Notes: generated by a model not told the origin, from the letters alone. A stretch of 64,000 bases of DNA from Caulobacter radicis (GCF_003094615.1 NZ_QDKO01000010.1:124001-188000); one strand, 5' to 3'. Counted from the first letter of the stretch, positions 33,133 through 42,801 are shown. Numbers and translations are program-made.

Positions 33133-36100
33133 TCAGAAGAGGCGCGAAAGAGCCGCCGCCCGCACGTTTTCTGGAACGGCCATCAGTTTGGGGCCATCCG
33201 TCCACACGATCGCCGCCTCGATCCGGCGGCCCGGGAAGATCTCGGCCAGCACCGCCGCATAGACAGCCATCTGCGACAGATAGGCCGGATCGGCGTCCTC
33301 GATGCGGTCGGGCGAGGGGCGGTTGGTCTTGTAGTCGACCACCAGCACCCGGTCGGGCGCGACCACCAGCCGGTCGACCCGGCCAGAGATCGCCATGCCC
33401 GCCGGCAGGGCCGCGGCGGCGCCGGCCAGAGAGGCCTCGGCGCGCGAGCCAGGGCCGAACACGGCGGCGAAACGGTCGTCCTCGAGCACGCCGAAGGCGG
33501 CGGCGGTCATCTCCGTTCTTTGAGCTTCGGTCAGGTCGCGCTCGGCCGCCAGCAGCCGCGCGGCGGCCGCCCGGCGTCCGGCCGGGGCGATGTCGGGCAG
33601 CAGTTGCAGCAGCCGGTGGATGATCTCGCCCCGGCGATAGCGGCCCAGGCCCTCGATCTTGGCCAAAGGCGACGGGGCCGAGCCGACCGCCTCCTCCTCG
33701 GCCTCCAGCGCCGAGGGCGCGGCCCAGCGGGCGCCGGCCGAGACCGGTTCCGCGGCCCGCCGGGCCCAGTCGGGCAGAAGCGCCGAGGGCGTCTCGACCA
33801 GCTCGGCGGCCGGCGGCGCGGGCAAGGGATCGGGGCCGTAGCGCAGCGCCCCGGTCTCCTCGTCGATCGTCCGCACGTCGCCCTCGACCTTGGCATGGGC
33901 GAAGGCGGCGCGGGCGGCGGCGTACCAGCCGCCGACGTTCTCGTCCTTGGTGCGGGCGTCGATGCGGCCGCACAGCACCAGGCGATCGCGCGCCCGCGTC
34001 AGGCCCACATAGAGCAGGCGATAGGCCTCCTGCTGGGCCTTGTCTTCGCGTAGGCGCCGCGCCGCCGCCGAGGCCTCGCAATCCTGCTTGCCCGAGGCGC
34101 ACCACAAAAAGCCCTTGCCTTCGGTGGCCAGCAGCGGCGAGCCGCGCGCCCCGCCCTTCATCGTCGTCTCGGGCAGGAAGACGATCGGCGCCTCCAGGCC
34201 CTTGGCGCCGTGGGCGGTCATCACCCGCACCTGCCGGCGCACGCCCTCCATCTCGCGCTTGACCACGATGTCCAGCGCCGCGAACTCGGCCACCAGGGTC
34301 TCCAGGTCGCGAACGCCGCGGGCTTCGGCGTTGGTGATCTGGGCCAGGAACTCGTCCAGGGCGTCGGCGGCCTCCTCGCCCAGGCGGGTGAGGGCGCGGG
34401 CGCGGTTGCTGACGTGGTTGGCGTCCAGCTTGCCCAGGAACAGGGCGTAGAACTCGTAAGGTTGCCGGCGGCGGCGGGCGGTCAGCGCCCAGTCCAGCAG
34501 GGCGTGGGCCTCGCGCCAGGCTGGGCGCTCGTCGGCCCGCGCCGACAGCACGCCCCACAGCGTTCCTTTCCGCCCCTTGGCCAGGGCGTAGAGGTCATCG
34601 TCGGTCAGGGCGCAGAACGGGCTCTTCAGCAGAGCCGCCAGCGTCAGGTCGTCGTCCGGGAACAGGCAGAAGCGGCCCAGCGCCAGCAGGTCGTCGAAGA
34701 CGATGTGGGCCGACAGCGACAGCCGGTCGGCGCCGGCCACCGGCACGCCGCGCCGCTTCAGCGCCCGCAGGACTTCCTCGAACAGCGCCTTGCGCCGCCG
34801 CACCAGCACCAGCACGTCGCCGTAGTGGGCCGGGCGCCAGGCCCGGGCGTCCTTGTCGAACACCGCGTCGCCCCGCTCGACCAGGGCCTTGATCTCGGCG
34901 GCGATCTTTTCGGCGAGGCGGCGGTTGGCGCCCTGCTCGGTCTCGACGTCCAGCGGCGCGTCCCAGGCCTCGCGCTCGGCGGCGGCCGGCTCGCGTTCCA
35001 GCGGCCACAGGTCGACGCAGCCCGGATGGTCCTTGCGGAAGGCAACGTGCGCGGGAATGTCCTCGCCGGTGGGGGCCAGGCCCAGCCGCGCGTCGGGAGC
35101 CTCGAACAGGGCGTCGACGAAATCGAGCACCTGCCGGGTCGAGCGGTACGAGGTCGACAGCGGCACCGACTTGCCCACCCGGCCGACGGCTTCGATGCGG
35201 GCGATGTATTTCTGCGTTTCGATCAGCAGACGCTCGGGCTGGGCGCCCTGGAACGAATAGATCGACTGCTTCTCGTCGCCGACGATGAACAGGGTGCGGC
35301 CGTCCGACGTCTTGCCGTCATGGCCCGGCGCCCCGGCCCCGGCGAAGAAGTCCTCGGTCAGGGCCGACAGGATCTCCCACTGCTCGGGGGCGGTGTCCTG
35401 GGCCTCGTCGAGCAGGATGTGGGACACCCCGCCGTCCAGCTTGTAGAGCACCCAGGCCGCGTCGACCCGCTTGGTCAGCAGGTCGCGGGTCTTCTCGATC
35501 AGGTCGGAGAAGTCGAGCGCGCCGTGGGCCTGCTTCTCCTCGATGAACTTGGCGAGGTACAGGATCGCCAGCCGCATGACCGCGACGCTGTCCTCGGCCA
35601 CCCTGGCGGCGCGCAGGAACTCGCGGGCTTCCTCCAGGCGCTCCTGCTCGGCCAGCAGCCGCTCGCGCAGGTCCTCGCGGCTCTTCAGGCCCGAGGTCTT
35701 GGCCACCCAGGTCACCGGCGTGCCGGCGCCCTTTTCGGTGAACAGCAGGGCCAGGGCGGCGTCCAGCGACGGGGCCTGCGCCACCGCCTTCATGATCGCG
35801 GCGCGCTCGGAGTCCTGCTTGCCGCCGCCCGACAGCACGTCGGCGACCGAGCGCCAGAAGACCGGATCCAGGTCGTCCATGGCCTGGGCGGCGATCTCCT
35901 CGACGGTGGTCGGCTCGGCGAAACCGCAGACGCTCCAGATGTCGGCCTCGACGCCCTCCAACCCGCCGTAGCGTTCGCGATAGGCGGCGATGGCCGCGCG
36001 CTGGTGCTCGAAGGTGGCGAACATCGCCTCGAACGAGGCGAAGTCCAGCGCCACCGAGAAGCGGGCATAGGCCTGGGCGAAGATGTCGTCGTTGTGGGTG

Positions 36101-36597
36101 ACGTGGTCGGCCAGCTTGTGCAGCGCGGCCTGGGCCACGGCGGCCGAGGCGCTGTCGTCCATCACCTCGAAGCCGGGCGAGACGCCGGCCTCGATCGGGA
36201 AGCGCCGCAACAGCTTCTCGCAGAAGGCGTGGATGGTCTGGATCTTCAGGCCGCCGGGCGTCTCCAGCGCTTTGGCGAACAGACTGCGGGCCTTGGACAG
36301 GGCCAGGGCGTCGAAATCGCTCTGCGGCCGGTCGACCAGGCCCGCGATCTCGGCGCGCAGGGCCTCGTCGGGCGTGACGCACCACTTGCCCAGGCGGTCG
36401 AACAGCCGGTGCTGCATCTCGGCGGCGGCGGCCTTGGTGTAGGTCACGCACAGGATCGCCGCCGGCTCGGCGCCGCCCAGCAGCAGGCGCGCGACCCGGT
36501 CGATCAGGGTCTTGGTCTTGCCCGAACCGGCATTGGCCGTGACGAAGGCCGAGATGGCCGGATCGGCGGCGAGGCGTTGGGGATCGAGGCCGGTCAT
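33133..36597 (-). CDS. addA: ATP-dependent helicase/nuclease subunit AddA
   Basis: A 1154-residue UvrD/Rep-type helicase with a C-terminal nuclease. Walker A is ANAGSGKTKTLIDRVARLLL (residues about 20-39), Walker B LLDEAQDTAPEQW, motif III/IV region FIVGDEKQSIYSFQGAQPE, motif V/VI TAHGAKGLEAPIVFLPET and LYVGLTRARDRLVLCG. The nuclease metal site is VLVVDYKTNRPSP near residue 1080. With AddB it resects double-strand breaks for RecA loading. The start ATG 36597 is preceded at 6 nt by GGAGG that belongs to a family A repeat inserted between addB and addA. Confidence 0.97.
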   Translation of the reverse strand: MTGLDPQRLAADPAISAFVTANAGSGKTKTLIDRVARLLLGGAEPAAILCVTYTKAAAAEMQHRLFDRLGKWCVTPDEALRAEIAGLVDRPQSDFDALALSKARSLFAKALETPGGLKIQTIHAFCEKLLRRFPIEAGVSPGFEVMDDSASAAVAQAALHKLADHVTHNDDIFAQAYARFSVALDFASFEAMFATFEHQRAAIAAYRERYGGLEGVEADIWSVCGFAEPTTVEEIAAQAMDDLDPVFWRSVADVLSGGGKQDSERAAIMKAVAQAPSLDAALALLFTEKGAGTPVTWVAKTSGLKSREDLRERLLAEQERLEEAREFLRAARVAEDSVAVMRLAILYLAKFIEEKQAHGALDFSDLIEKTRDLLTKRVDAAWVLYKLDGGVSHILLDEAQDTAPEQWEILSALTEDFFAGAGAPGHDGKTSDGRTLFIVGDEKQSIYSFQGAQPERLLIETQKYIARIEAVGRVGKSVPLSTSYRSTRQVLDFVDALFEAPDARLGLAPTGEDIPAHVAFRKDHPGCVDLWPLEREPAAAEREAWDAPLDVETEQGANRRLAEKIAAEIKALVERGDAVFDKDARAWRPAHYGDVLVLVRRRKALFEEVLRALKRRGVPVAGADRLSLSAHIVFDDLLALGRFCLFPDDDLTLAALLKSPFCALTDDDLYALAKGRKGTLWGVLSARADERPAWREAHALLDWALTARRRRQPYEFYALFLGKLDANHVSNRARALTRLGEEAADALDEFLAQITNAEARGVRDLETLVAEFAALDIVVKREMEGVRRQVRVMTAHGAKGLEAPIVFLPETTMKGGARGSPLLATEGKGFLWCASGKQDCEASAAARRLREDKAQQEAYRLLYVGLTRARDRLVLCGRIDARTKDENVGGWYAAARAAFAHAKVEGDVRTIDEETGALRYGPDPLPAPPAAELVETPSALLPDWARRAAEPVSAGARWAAPSALEAEEEAVGSAPSPLAKIEGLGRYRRGEIIHRLLQLLPDIAPAGRRAAAARLLAAERDLTEAQRTEMTAAAFGVLEDDRFAAVFGPGSRAEASLAGAAAALPAGMAISGRVDRLVVAPDRVLVVDYKTNRPSPDRIEDADPAYLSQMAVYAAVLAEIFPGRRIEAAIVWTDGPKLMAVPENVRAAALSRLF

Positions 36598-36600
36598 CGC

Positions 36601-36739
36601 GATCCTCCCCCTGAAGGGGGAGGTGGCCCGGAGGGCCGGAGGGGGAAGTCCCTTCTGAATTCAACCAAGCCGCAGGCGGGAGCAGTCACTTCCCCCTCCG
36701 TCGGCTTCGCCGACACCTCCCCCTTCAGGGGGAGGATCT
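36601..36739. repeat. Family A palindromic element between addB and addA
   Basis: Ends GATCCTCCCCCTGAAGGGGG and CCCTTCAGGGGGAGGATCTT, internal GGCCCGGAGGGCC and GTCGGCTTCGCCGAC hairpins. On the minus strand its downstream end provides GGAGG (36608-36604), 6 nt before the addA ATG. Confidence 0.92.
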
Positions 36740-36754
36740 TCCAGGCGATCGCCC

Positions 36755-39709
36755 TCATTCCCCGTCCCCCTCGTCGCCGCTGGTGGACCACTCGAACACC
36801 CGCGCTAGGTGCCCGTAATCCCCCGCATGGTCGTGCACGAACTGCGGCGCCGTGCGCGACAGGTACGGCCGGGTCGGGTCGTCGTACTTGCGGATCAGCT
36901 CCACTAGGCCGTCGAAGGCCTTGCGGGCGGCTTCCTCGCTTTCGGGGCCGGCGGCGGCGCGGGTCTGCTCCTCGCCGGCCGGGCGGCGGCCGGTGACGCG
37001 GACATAGGTCAGGTCGCCCGGCGCGCGCGGGCCGATGTCGGCGAAGCCGCCTTCGCGCAGGATCGCCGCCGTCAGGGTCAACTGCGGCGAAAAGCCGGTG
37101 TCGACCTGCTTCTGGCTGGGGGCGGCGCCGGTCTTGTAGTCGAGGATGTGCGCGGCGCGGCCGTCGCGGGTGGGCTCGATGCGGTCGGTCTTGGCGGTCA
37201 GGGTGAAGGGGCGGCCGTCGACCTGGAAGGTGATCTCGCCGGCCGCCTCGACCACGATCTTCTCGGCCCCGGCCCGGCGGCGCGCTTCGAGGTCCATGAC
37301 CCACAGGGCGGCCTCGCGGGCCAGCGCCCGTTCGCGGGCCAGGGCCGAGGGCGGCATGCCGGCGGCGACCAGCTTATCCATATAGAGACGTTCGAAAATT
37401 TCAGCGCCGTTGGGCGGCAAGGCCTCTGGATAATCCAGGGCGAACACCTCGAAGGCCGCGTGGATCGCCGTGCCGCGCGCCCGCGCTTCCACCGGCTCGT
37501 CCGGCCGGTCGAGGGGGTAGAGCTTCAGGATATCGCGCGCCCACACCGCGTAGGGATCGCGGGTCAGGGCCTCGACGCGGGTGACGGCCATGCGGCGTGG
37601 GCGGTCCTCGACCGGCGGGCAGGGGGCGGGGCGCTTGACCGGGGCGTAGGGGCCGGGGGCGTCCAGCGCGCGAGCCCAGTCCAGCACGTCCGGCCGCTCG
37701 GTCAGCGCCAGGTTCGCGCCGCGCGCCAGGGTCTTCATCCGCCACAGCCAGCGGCTCTCGACCGCCGGCGCCCCGCCGCGGCGCTGGCTGTGCACCAGGA
37801 TCACGTCGGGGGCGCTGGCGGCCTGGGCGAAGTCGTGGGCGGTGAGGCCGATCTTGCGCTCGGGCGGCGGCAGGCCGAGCTTGGCGCGCATCGGCCGCGA
37901 CAGGAACGGGTCGATCGGCGCGGCCTGCGGCCAGACGCCTTCCTCCAGCCCGGCCAGGATCAGCCGGTCGGCGCGGACCAGACGGGCCTCGATGGCGCCC
38001 AGCATGCGCAGTTGCGGGTGGGTGGCCCCGCCGACGCGCAGGGTCTCCTCGTCGACCAGTCGTCCGAGCAGGTCGAGAAAGCCCAGCGGATTGGTCGGCG
38101 GCAGGGCCTGGCCGTCGTCGATCAGGGCCGAGATCAGGGTCGCCAGGGCCTCGCCGCCCGAGCCGGCCCACAAGGCCGAGGGTTCGACCAGGCTTTCCAG
38201 CGCCTTGGCCAGGGCCTCGGCGGCCAGGTGCGGCGGGGCGACCGGGCCGGCGGCGTAAGGCTCGGCGGCGATATCGACGGCGGCGTGGATGCGGCGGGCC
38301 AGGTCCACGGCCTCGGGAAACTGCGCGACGCGGCCTTCCAGCGCGGCGGCGTCGACGGGAGCGGGGCCGCGCAGGCCGTATCGCTCCAGGGTGCGGGCGG
38401 CCTCGTCGGCCTTGAGCAGCGGGTGCTTGGCCACCGACAGCAGGCCGACCGGATCCAGCGGCGCCAGCACCAGCGCCGCCAGCTTGCGAGCCAGCACGGC
38501 GGGAGGCGATGCGGCCAGCGGCGCGCCGGCCGAGCTGTCGGGCACGACGCCCCAGCGGGCGAGATAGAGGCCCGCGCGGCGGGCCAGCTGCTGGTCGGGG
38601 GTGACGAGGGCGGCGGTCTTGCCCGGCGTCTCCAGCGCCTCGCGCAGCAGGAGGGCGCAGGCCAGGGCGGCCTCCTCCTCGCCCGAGGCGTTGACCAGCG
38701 ACAGGCCCGACAGGCCCTCGGCGATCGGGTCGAGGCTTTCGGACTCCGCGCGCAGCTTGGCGATCTGGGCCAGCCAGTCGGCGGTGGCCTCGGCCGGGCG
38801 CAGGGCTTCGTTGACCAGCCGGCGGCGCCAGCGGCCGCGGCTGTCGGCCTCGGTGCGCCAGCGGCGCACGACCCCGCGATCGACGCCCGCGCGATGGAGC
38901 AGGCGGCGCATGGCGCCCTGCGGGTGTTGTTCGCCGACCTGCTCCCAGGCTTCGGTCGCCAGATCCTCGTCGAGGCCGGGCAGCACCACATAGCCCTGCG
39001 GCGCCCGCGAGACGGCGATCAGCAGGTCGGCGGTGGCCGGGGCGGTGCCGGTCGAACCGGCGGCGACCAGAACGCCCTGCGGCGGGTTGTCGGTCCATTG
39101 GTCGGCCAGGGCGCGCAGCAGGCGCACCCGCCGCTCGCTGACGTCCATCAGGTCGAGGTCGCGCAGGCGGGCGCTCCAGCCCTCGACCATGGCCCGGATG
39201 AACCGCGCCGAGACCTGCCAGTGGGCGGCCAGGTCGCCGTCGGCCAGGCCGTCGAGCCGATCGATGACCGGCACCTCCTCGATCTGGCAGCTGTCGAGCA
39301 GGTCGGAGACGGCCTTGGCCATCTCCAGGGCCTGGCCGGCGCTGGGCGGGCTGTCGAGCAGCGAGGCGTTGTCGTGCACCAGGCGCGCCAGCTCGAACCG
39401 GCGGCGGCGGCTGGAGACGGCCGGCGGCAGGTCCAGGGCCAGGTCGCCCGGCTCGAACGGCGGCTCGCCCTCGTCGAGGTCGCCCAGCGGACGGATCTGC
39501 GGCAGCAGCACGGCCCGCCCGCCGTTCACCGCCAGGAAGGCGTCGGCCAGGGCGCGCGCGCCGCGCCGGGTGGGGGTCAGCAGGGTGGCGTGCGACAGGG
39601 CGTCGGGACCCAGATGCGACAGCCGCTCGACCAGGCCCGCGGCCACGTCGTCGACGAACGGCCGGTGGGCCGGGATCGAGAACCAGCCGGAACCGGCCGG
39701 GCCGCTCAT
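36755..39709 (-). CDS. addB: Double-strand break repair protein AddB
   Basis: A 984-residue alphaproteobacterial-type AddB. Helicase-like N-terminal part starts SIPAHRPFVDDVAAGLVERL and ATLLTPTRRGARALADAFLA; no intact Walker A is seen, as expected for this family. The C-terminal RecB-type nuclease has the EPTRDGRAAHILDYKTGAAP metal-binding core, and AAFEVFALDYPEALPP is in the linker. It partners AddA as a dual-nuclease break resection complex. Its start overlaps the murU stop (ATGA). Confidence 0.96.
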   Translation of the reverse strand: MSGPAGSGWFSIPAHRPFVDDVAAGLVERLSHLGPDALSHATLLTPTRRGARALADAFLAVNGGRAVLLPQIRPLGDLDEGEPPFEPGDLALDLPPAVSSRRRRFELARLVHDNASLLDSPPSAGQALEMAKAVSDLLDSCQIEEVPVIDRLDGLADGDLAAHWQVSARFIRAMVEGWSARLRDLDLMDVSERRVRLLRALADQWTDNPPQGVLVAAGSTGTAPATADLLIAVSRAPQGYVVLPGLDEDLATEAWEQVGEQHPQGAMRRLLHRAGVDRGVVRRWRTEADSRGRWRRRLVNEALRPAEATADWLAQIAKLRAESESLDPIAEGLSGLSLVNASGEEEAALACALLLREALETPGKTAALVTPDQQLARRAGLYLARWGVVPDSSAGAPLAASPPAVLARKLAALVLAPLDPVGLLSVAKHPLLKADEAARTLERYGLRGPAPVDAAALEGRVAQFPEAVDLARRIHAAVDIAAEPYAAGPVAPPHLAAEALAKALESLVEPSALWAGSGGEALATLISALIDDGQALPPTNPLGFLDLLGRLVDEETLRVGGATHPQLRMLGAIEARLVRADRLILAGLEEGVWPQAAPIDPFLSRPMRAKLGLPPPERKIGLTAHDFAQAASAPDVILVHSQRRGGAPAVESRWLWRMKTLARGANLALTERPDVLDWARALDAPGPYAPVKRPAPCPPVEDRPRRMAVTRVEALTRDPYAVWARDILKLYPLDRPDEPVEARARGTAIHAAFEVFALDYPEALPPNGAEIFERLYMDKLVAAGMPPSALARERALAREAALWVMDLEARRRAGAEKIVVEAAGEITFQVDGRPFTLTAKTDRIEPTRDGRAAHILDYKTGAAPSQKQVDTGFSPQLTLTAAILREGGFADIGPRAPGDLTYVRVTGRRPAGEEQTRAAAGPESEEAARKAFDGLVELIRKYDDPTRPYLSRTAPQFVHDHAGDYGHLARVFEWSTSGDEGDGE

Positions 39710-40431
39710 CCCGTGTGAGCTCCTGCGAGCCTGGCCTCGGCCTCGTCGCGCGCGCCGGGATCGCCGACGTGCATCCAGAAGCCGTCCATGACCACGCCGT
39801 GGACGCGGCCCCGCGGCGCCAGCCTGCGCCAGATGGTCGCCAGCGAGAACGCGCCGTCGGGGCCGTCGTCGACCAGGCCCGGCTTGCAGATGTGCACGCC
39901 CATGTAGGCGTAGGGCGCGCTGGCCGCTTCGCCCCGGAAGGTCAGGGCGCCGTCTTCGGCCAGGAAGAAGTCGCCGGCCCCGTCGAAGCCCAGCGTGCGG
40001 TCCAACCGCGCCAGCAGCAGGCAGACGTCCATCTTTTCCGGATCCCAGGCCTTGGCCAGGCTCTCGATCGTGGGCGCGCCGTCCTGCGTCCAGACGGAGT
40101 CGATATTGGCGACGAAGACCGGCTCCTCGCCCAGCAGCGGCCGGGCCTTGCGCAGGCCGCCGCCGGTTTCCAGCAGTTCGCCGCGCTCGTCGGAGATGAC
40201 GATCTGCGGCGCGCCGGTGCGGGTCTTCAGATGGTCTTCCAGCCGGTCGGCGAAGGCGTGGACATTGACCACGGCGGTCTCGACCCCGGCCTCGGCCAGG
40301 CGATCCAGCATGTGGTCGATCAGGGTGCGGCCGGCCACCTCGACCAGCGCCTTGGGGCGGTCGTTGGTCAGGGGGCGCATGCGGGTGCCCAGGCCGGCGG
40401 CCAGCACCATCGCTTTCTTCGGAGAAGTCAT
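39706..40431 (-). CDS. murU: N-acetylmuramate-1-phosphate uridylyltransferase
   Basis: A protein of 241 residues from ATG 40431. The nucleotidyltransferase signature is KKAMVLAAGLGTRMRPLTND then RPKALVEVAGRTLIDHMLDR, with FVANIDSVWTQDGAP as the metal-binding NxDS segment, and DGFWMHVGDPGARDEAEARL near the end. MurU makes UDP-MurNAc from MurNAc-1-phosphate in the peptidoglycan recycling route that bypasses MurA (and thus fosfomycin). It sits directly after amgK with ATGA overlap and before addB with ATGA overlap. A general sugar-1-phosphate nucleotidyltransferase is the alternative, but the amgK pairing is strong support. Confidence 0.92.
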   Translation of the reverse strand: MTSPKKAMVLAAGLGTRMRPLTNDRPKALVEVAGRTLIDHMLDRLAEAGVETAVVNVHAFADRLEDHLKTRTGAPQIVISDERGELLETGGGLRKARPLLGEEPVFVANIDSVWTQDGAPTIESLAKAWDPEKMDVCLLLARLDRTLGFDGAGDFFLAEDGALTFRGEAASAPYAYMGVHICKPGLVDDGPDGAFSLATIWRRLAPRGRVHGVVMDGFWMHVGDPGARDEAEARLAGAHTG

Positions 40432-41513
40432 GCGCGGACCTCCGCCGGGACGTGGGCGTCGAACCAGGCCTTCAGCCCCGCCAGCGCCGGATCGGCCAGG
40501 CAGCTGTCGAGATAGCGCCACAGGCGCGGCATGAAGCTTTCGTACTTCGGCTTGCCGTCGCGGGTGACCAGGCGGGCGAAGATGCCGAGGATGCGGGCGA
40601 TGTTTAGCGCCCCCAGCGCGTGGTAGTCGGCCAGGAACTGCGTGCGGTCGAGGTCCGGCCGGGCGGCCAGATAGCGGTCGAGGCCGCGCTGCTCGATCTC
40701 CGGCGACACGTCGCGACGGGCGTCGTGCAGCAGCATCGAGAAGTCCCAGGCCGGGTGGGCGACCACGGCGTCTTGGAAGTCGATCAGACCGACGCGGGCC
40801 GGGCCCTCGCGGTCAGGCAGCCACAGCAGATTCTCGGCGTGATAGTCGCGGTGGCAGAACACGCTGGCGCCGGCCTCGCCCCGGGCGCGGATCGGCGTCC
40901 AGAGCGCCTGCCAGTCGGAGAGGGCGGCGGCGTCGAAGGTCACCGGCTTGAGCTTGGGCAGCCACTCGACGAACAGGTCCTGGGCCATCTGCAAGGCCAG
41001 GTCGTCATAGGTCAGCAGCGGCCAGGTCGAGCCGCCGGCCTCCAGCACCGCCGGGGGCTTGGCCGCGTGCAGGGCGACCAGCGCGTCGACGGCGGCGTCG
41101 TACATCAGGGGCTCGTCGCCGCCGTTGGCGATCACTGTGGCGTAGAGATCATCGCCCAGGTCTTCCAGTACGGCCAGGCCCAGGGCCGGCTCGGCGGCCA
41201 GCACCTCGGGCGCCGAGAGGCCCTGCGCCCGCAGCCAGCCGGCCACGGCCACGAAGGCGTCCACCCGGCCGGCGGCCAGGCGGTAGGCGGCGTTGAAGCC
41301 CAGCGCCCGGCGCTCGTCCGGCGTGGAGCCGGGCGGGCAGGGGGCGGTCTCCAGGGCCGGCGGCTGGTCCATGAAGATGAAGGTCGCATCGCCGCGATGG
41401 AGGCGCTCGTACGAGCGGGTCGAGGCGTCGCCGCCCAGCGGCTGGCGGCGCACGTCGCCGTAGCCGTGGCGAGCCAGGAACTGCGCCTTCAGGGTCTCGC
41501 GGTCAGAACTCAA
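40428..41513 (-). CDS. amgK: Anomeric N-acetylmuramate/N-acetylglucosamine kinase
   Basis: A 361-residue aminoglycoside-phosphotransferase-fold kinase. N-terminal LGGDASTRSYERLHRGDATF is the P-loop-like region, FCHRDYHAENLLWLP holds the catalytic Asp and Asn (HxDxxxxN), and GLIDFQDAVVAHPAWDFSML is the metal-binding segment. AmgK phosphorylates MurNAc at the anomeric position for MurU. The N-terminus overlaps the end of tsaE by 11 nt, a conserved arrangement in Caulobacter and pseudomonads. Confidence 0.93.
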   Translation of the reverse strand: MSSDRETLKAQFLARHGYGDVRRQPLGGDASTRSYERLHRGDATFIFMDQPPALETAPCPPGSTPDERRALGFNAAYRLAAGRVDAFVAVAGWLRAQGLSAPEVLAAEPALGLAVLEDLGDDLYATVIANGGDEPLMYDAAVDALVALHAAKPPAVLEAGGSTWPLLTYDDLALQMAQDLFVEWLPKLKPVTFDAAALSDWQALWTPIRARGEAGASVFCHRDYHAENLLWLPDREGPARVGLIDFQDAVVAHPAWDFSMLLHDARRDVSPEIEQRGLDRYLAARPDLDRTQFLADYHALGALNIARILGIFARLVTRDGKPKYESFMPRLWRYLDSCLADPALAGLKAWFDAHVPAEVRA

Positions 41514-41997
41514 GCTTGCGTTCCTTGAAGGCGCCGAAGGGGGTGATGCGGACGCGGCGGGCCTCGCCGGCCGTATCGTCCAAAACAGGCGAAATCTCTA
41601 CATCGAGTCGGTGCGGCGGCAGACGGCCCTCCAGGCGCTGGGGCCACTCGATCAGGGCCGCGCCGTCTTCCAGCGCTTCGAGCAGGCCGATCTCGTAGGC
41701 CTCGTCCGGATCCTCCAGGCGATAGAGGTCGAAGTGGGCCAGCGGGAACTCGGCGGCTTCGTAGAACTGCACCAGGGTGAAGGTCGGGCTGGGGACCTCT
41801 TCCTCGGGCGAGGTCAGCGCGCGCACCAGGGCGCGGGCCAGGGTCGACTTGCCCGCGCCGAGCGGGCCGTAGAGGCAAAGCGCCGCGCCGGGAAACAGCA
41901 CGGCGGCCAGCCGCTGGCCGAGGGCCTTGGTGGCGGCCTCGTCCGGCAGGTCGATTTCGAGGGAGACGGCGCCCCCGGGCGCCTGTGGCGTAGACAT
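41503..41997 (-). CDS. tsaE: tRNA threonylcarbamoyladenosine biosynthesis ATPase
   Basis: A 164-residue P-loop ATPase. Walker A is YGPLGAGKSTLARALVRALT, followed by PSPTFTLVQFYEAAEFPLAH and FDLYRLEDPDEAYEIGLLEA, then ALIEWPQRLEGRLPPHRLDV, the TsaE (YjeE) signature order. It works with TsaB and TsaD to make t6A at position 37 of ANN-decoding tRNAs. First gene of the run ending at trxA. Confidence 0.96.
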   Translation of the reverse strand: MSTPQAPGGAVSLEIDLPDEAATKALGQRLAAVLFPGAALCLYGPLGAGKSTLARALVRALTSPEEEVPSPTFTLVQFYEAAEFPLAHFDLYRLEDPDEAYEIGLLEALEDGAALIEWPQRLEGRLPPHRLDVEISPVLDDTAGEARRVRITPFGAFKERKLEF

Positions 41998-42113
41998 CGC
42001 GCCAATCTAGAGTCCCCCGCGCGCGCCTCAAGCGGCTTTCAGGATTTTTGCCGTCGCCGGGGCGCGCGCGGCGTCTTATCACCAGCAGAACAATCCCGAG
42101 AGGATCGGTCGAG

Positions 42114-42749
42114 ATGAAGAACTGGAAGCTGTGGGCCGGCCTCGCCGCCGTGGTCGTGGTGATCGGCGCCGGCTGGTGGGCGTGGTGGAACTTCGAGCTG
42201 CGCTGGCGGCCCAAGACCATCACCAAGAACCAGGCCGAGATCGCCAAGATCCTCGAAGGCTCGGGCTGGGTGTCGCCGGGCCTCAAGGGTCCCAAGCTCT
42301 ACATGATCAGCTTCCGCACCTGCCCCGACTGCGTCCGCTTCAAGAAGGAAGAGTATCCGCGCCTGCACAAGGCCGGGATCGACACCCGCCTGATCGAGAT
42401 CGCCCGCGCCGACCGCAACGGCGTGCCGAAATCGACGCCGGTCGAGCGCGCCACCGTCGCAGAGCTGTGGATCAACCGCTCGTGGGAACTGTCGGAGACG
42501 TGGGACGCCACGCCGGTCGACGCCTGGACCGCGCCGGGCCTCAAGCCCGCCGACGGCGACATCGCCCGCACCGCGGTCATCGAGGCCGGCCGCAAGTCGG
42601 TCGAGGACCTCGTCCCGCTGCTCAAGAAGAACGGCGTGAACTTCGCCTATCCCCTGCTGGTCTGGTGGACGCCCGACGGTCAGATGAAGGCCTGCGCGTG
42701 TGAAAAGCGCGAGACTTACAGGTTCGTGAGGAAGGATCTGGGGGTCTGA
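42114..42749 (+). CDS. Membrane-anchored thioredoxin-fold protein with CPDC motif
   Basis: A protein of 211 residues from ATG 42114. A single N-terminal helix (LWAGLAAVVVVIGAGWWAWW) is an uncleaved anchor or signal, leaving the rest periplasmic. The domain has ISFRTCPDCVRFKKEEYPRL (CxxC at about residues 68-71), and YPLLVWWTPDGQMKACACEK near the end with a possible cis-Pro region. This suggests a periplasmic oxidoreductase or thiol-binding protein, but it is not a recognised Dsb family member. Divergent from tsaE, with a short family B repeat just downstream. Confidence 0.75.
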   Translation: MKNWKLWAGLAAVVVVIGAGWWAWWNFELRWRPKTITKNQAEIAKILEGSGWVSPGLKGPKLYMISFRTCPDCVRFKKEEYPRLHKAGIDTRLIEIARADRNGVPKSTPVERATVAELWINRSWELSETWDATPVDAWTAPGLKPADGDIARTAVIEAGRKSVEDLVPLLKKNGVNFAYPLLVWWTPDGQMKACACEKRETYRFVRKDLGV

Positions 42750-42766
42750 TCGGGTCAACTTCTACT

Positions 42767-42801
42767 CCCGTCATTCCCGCCACAAGGGCGGGAATGACGG
42801 G
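42767..42801. repeat. Family B palindrome, short form
   Basis: CCCGTCATTCCCGCC and its complement flank a short loop, giving one long hairpin between two convergent genes (thioredoxin-like and thiolase). It may also act as a bidirectional terminator. Confidence 0.85.

Noticed and set aside
34210..39718. Two long open frames opposite addA and addB
   Set aside because: Antisense to helicase/nuclease genes with intact motifs; composition is typical of GC-driven shadow frames.
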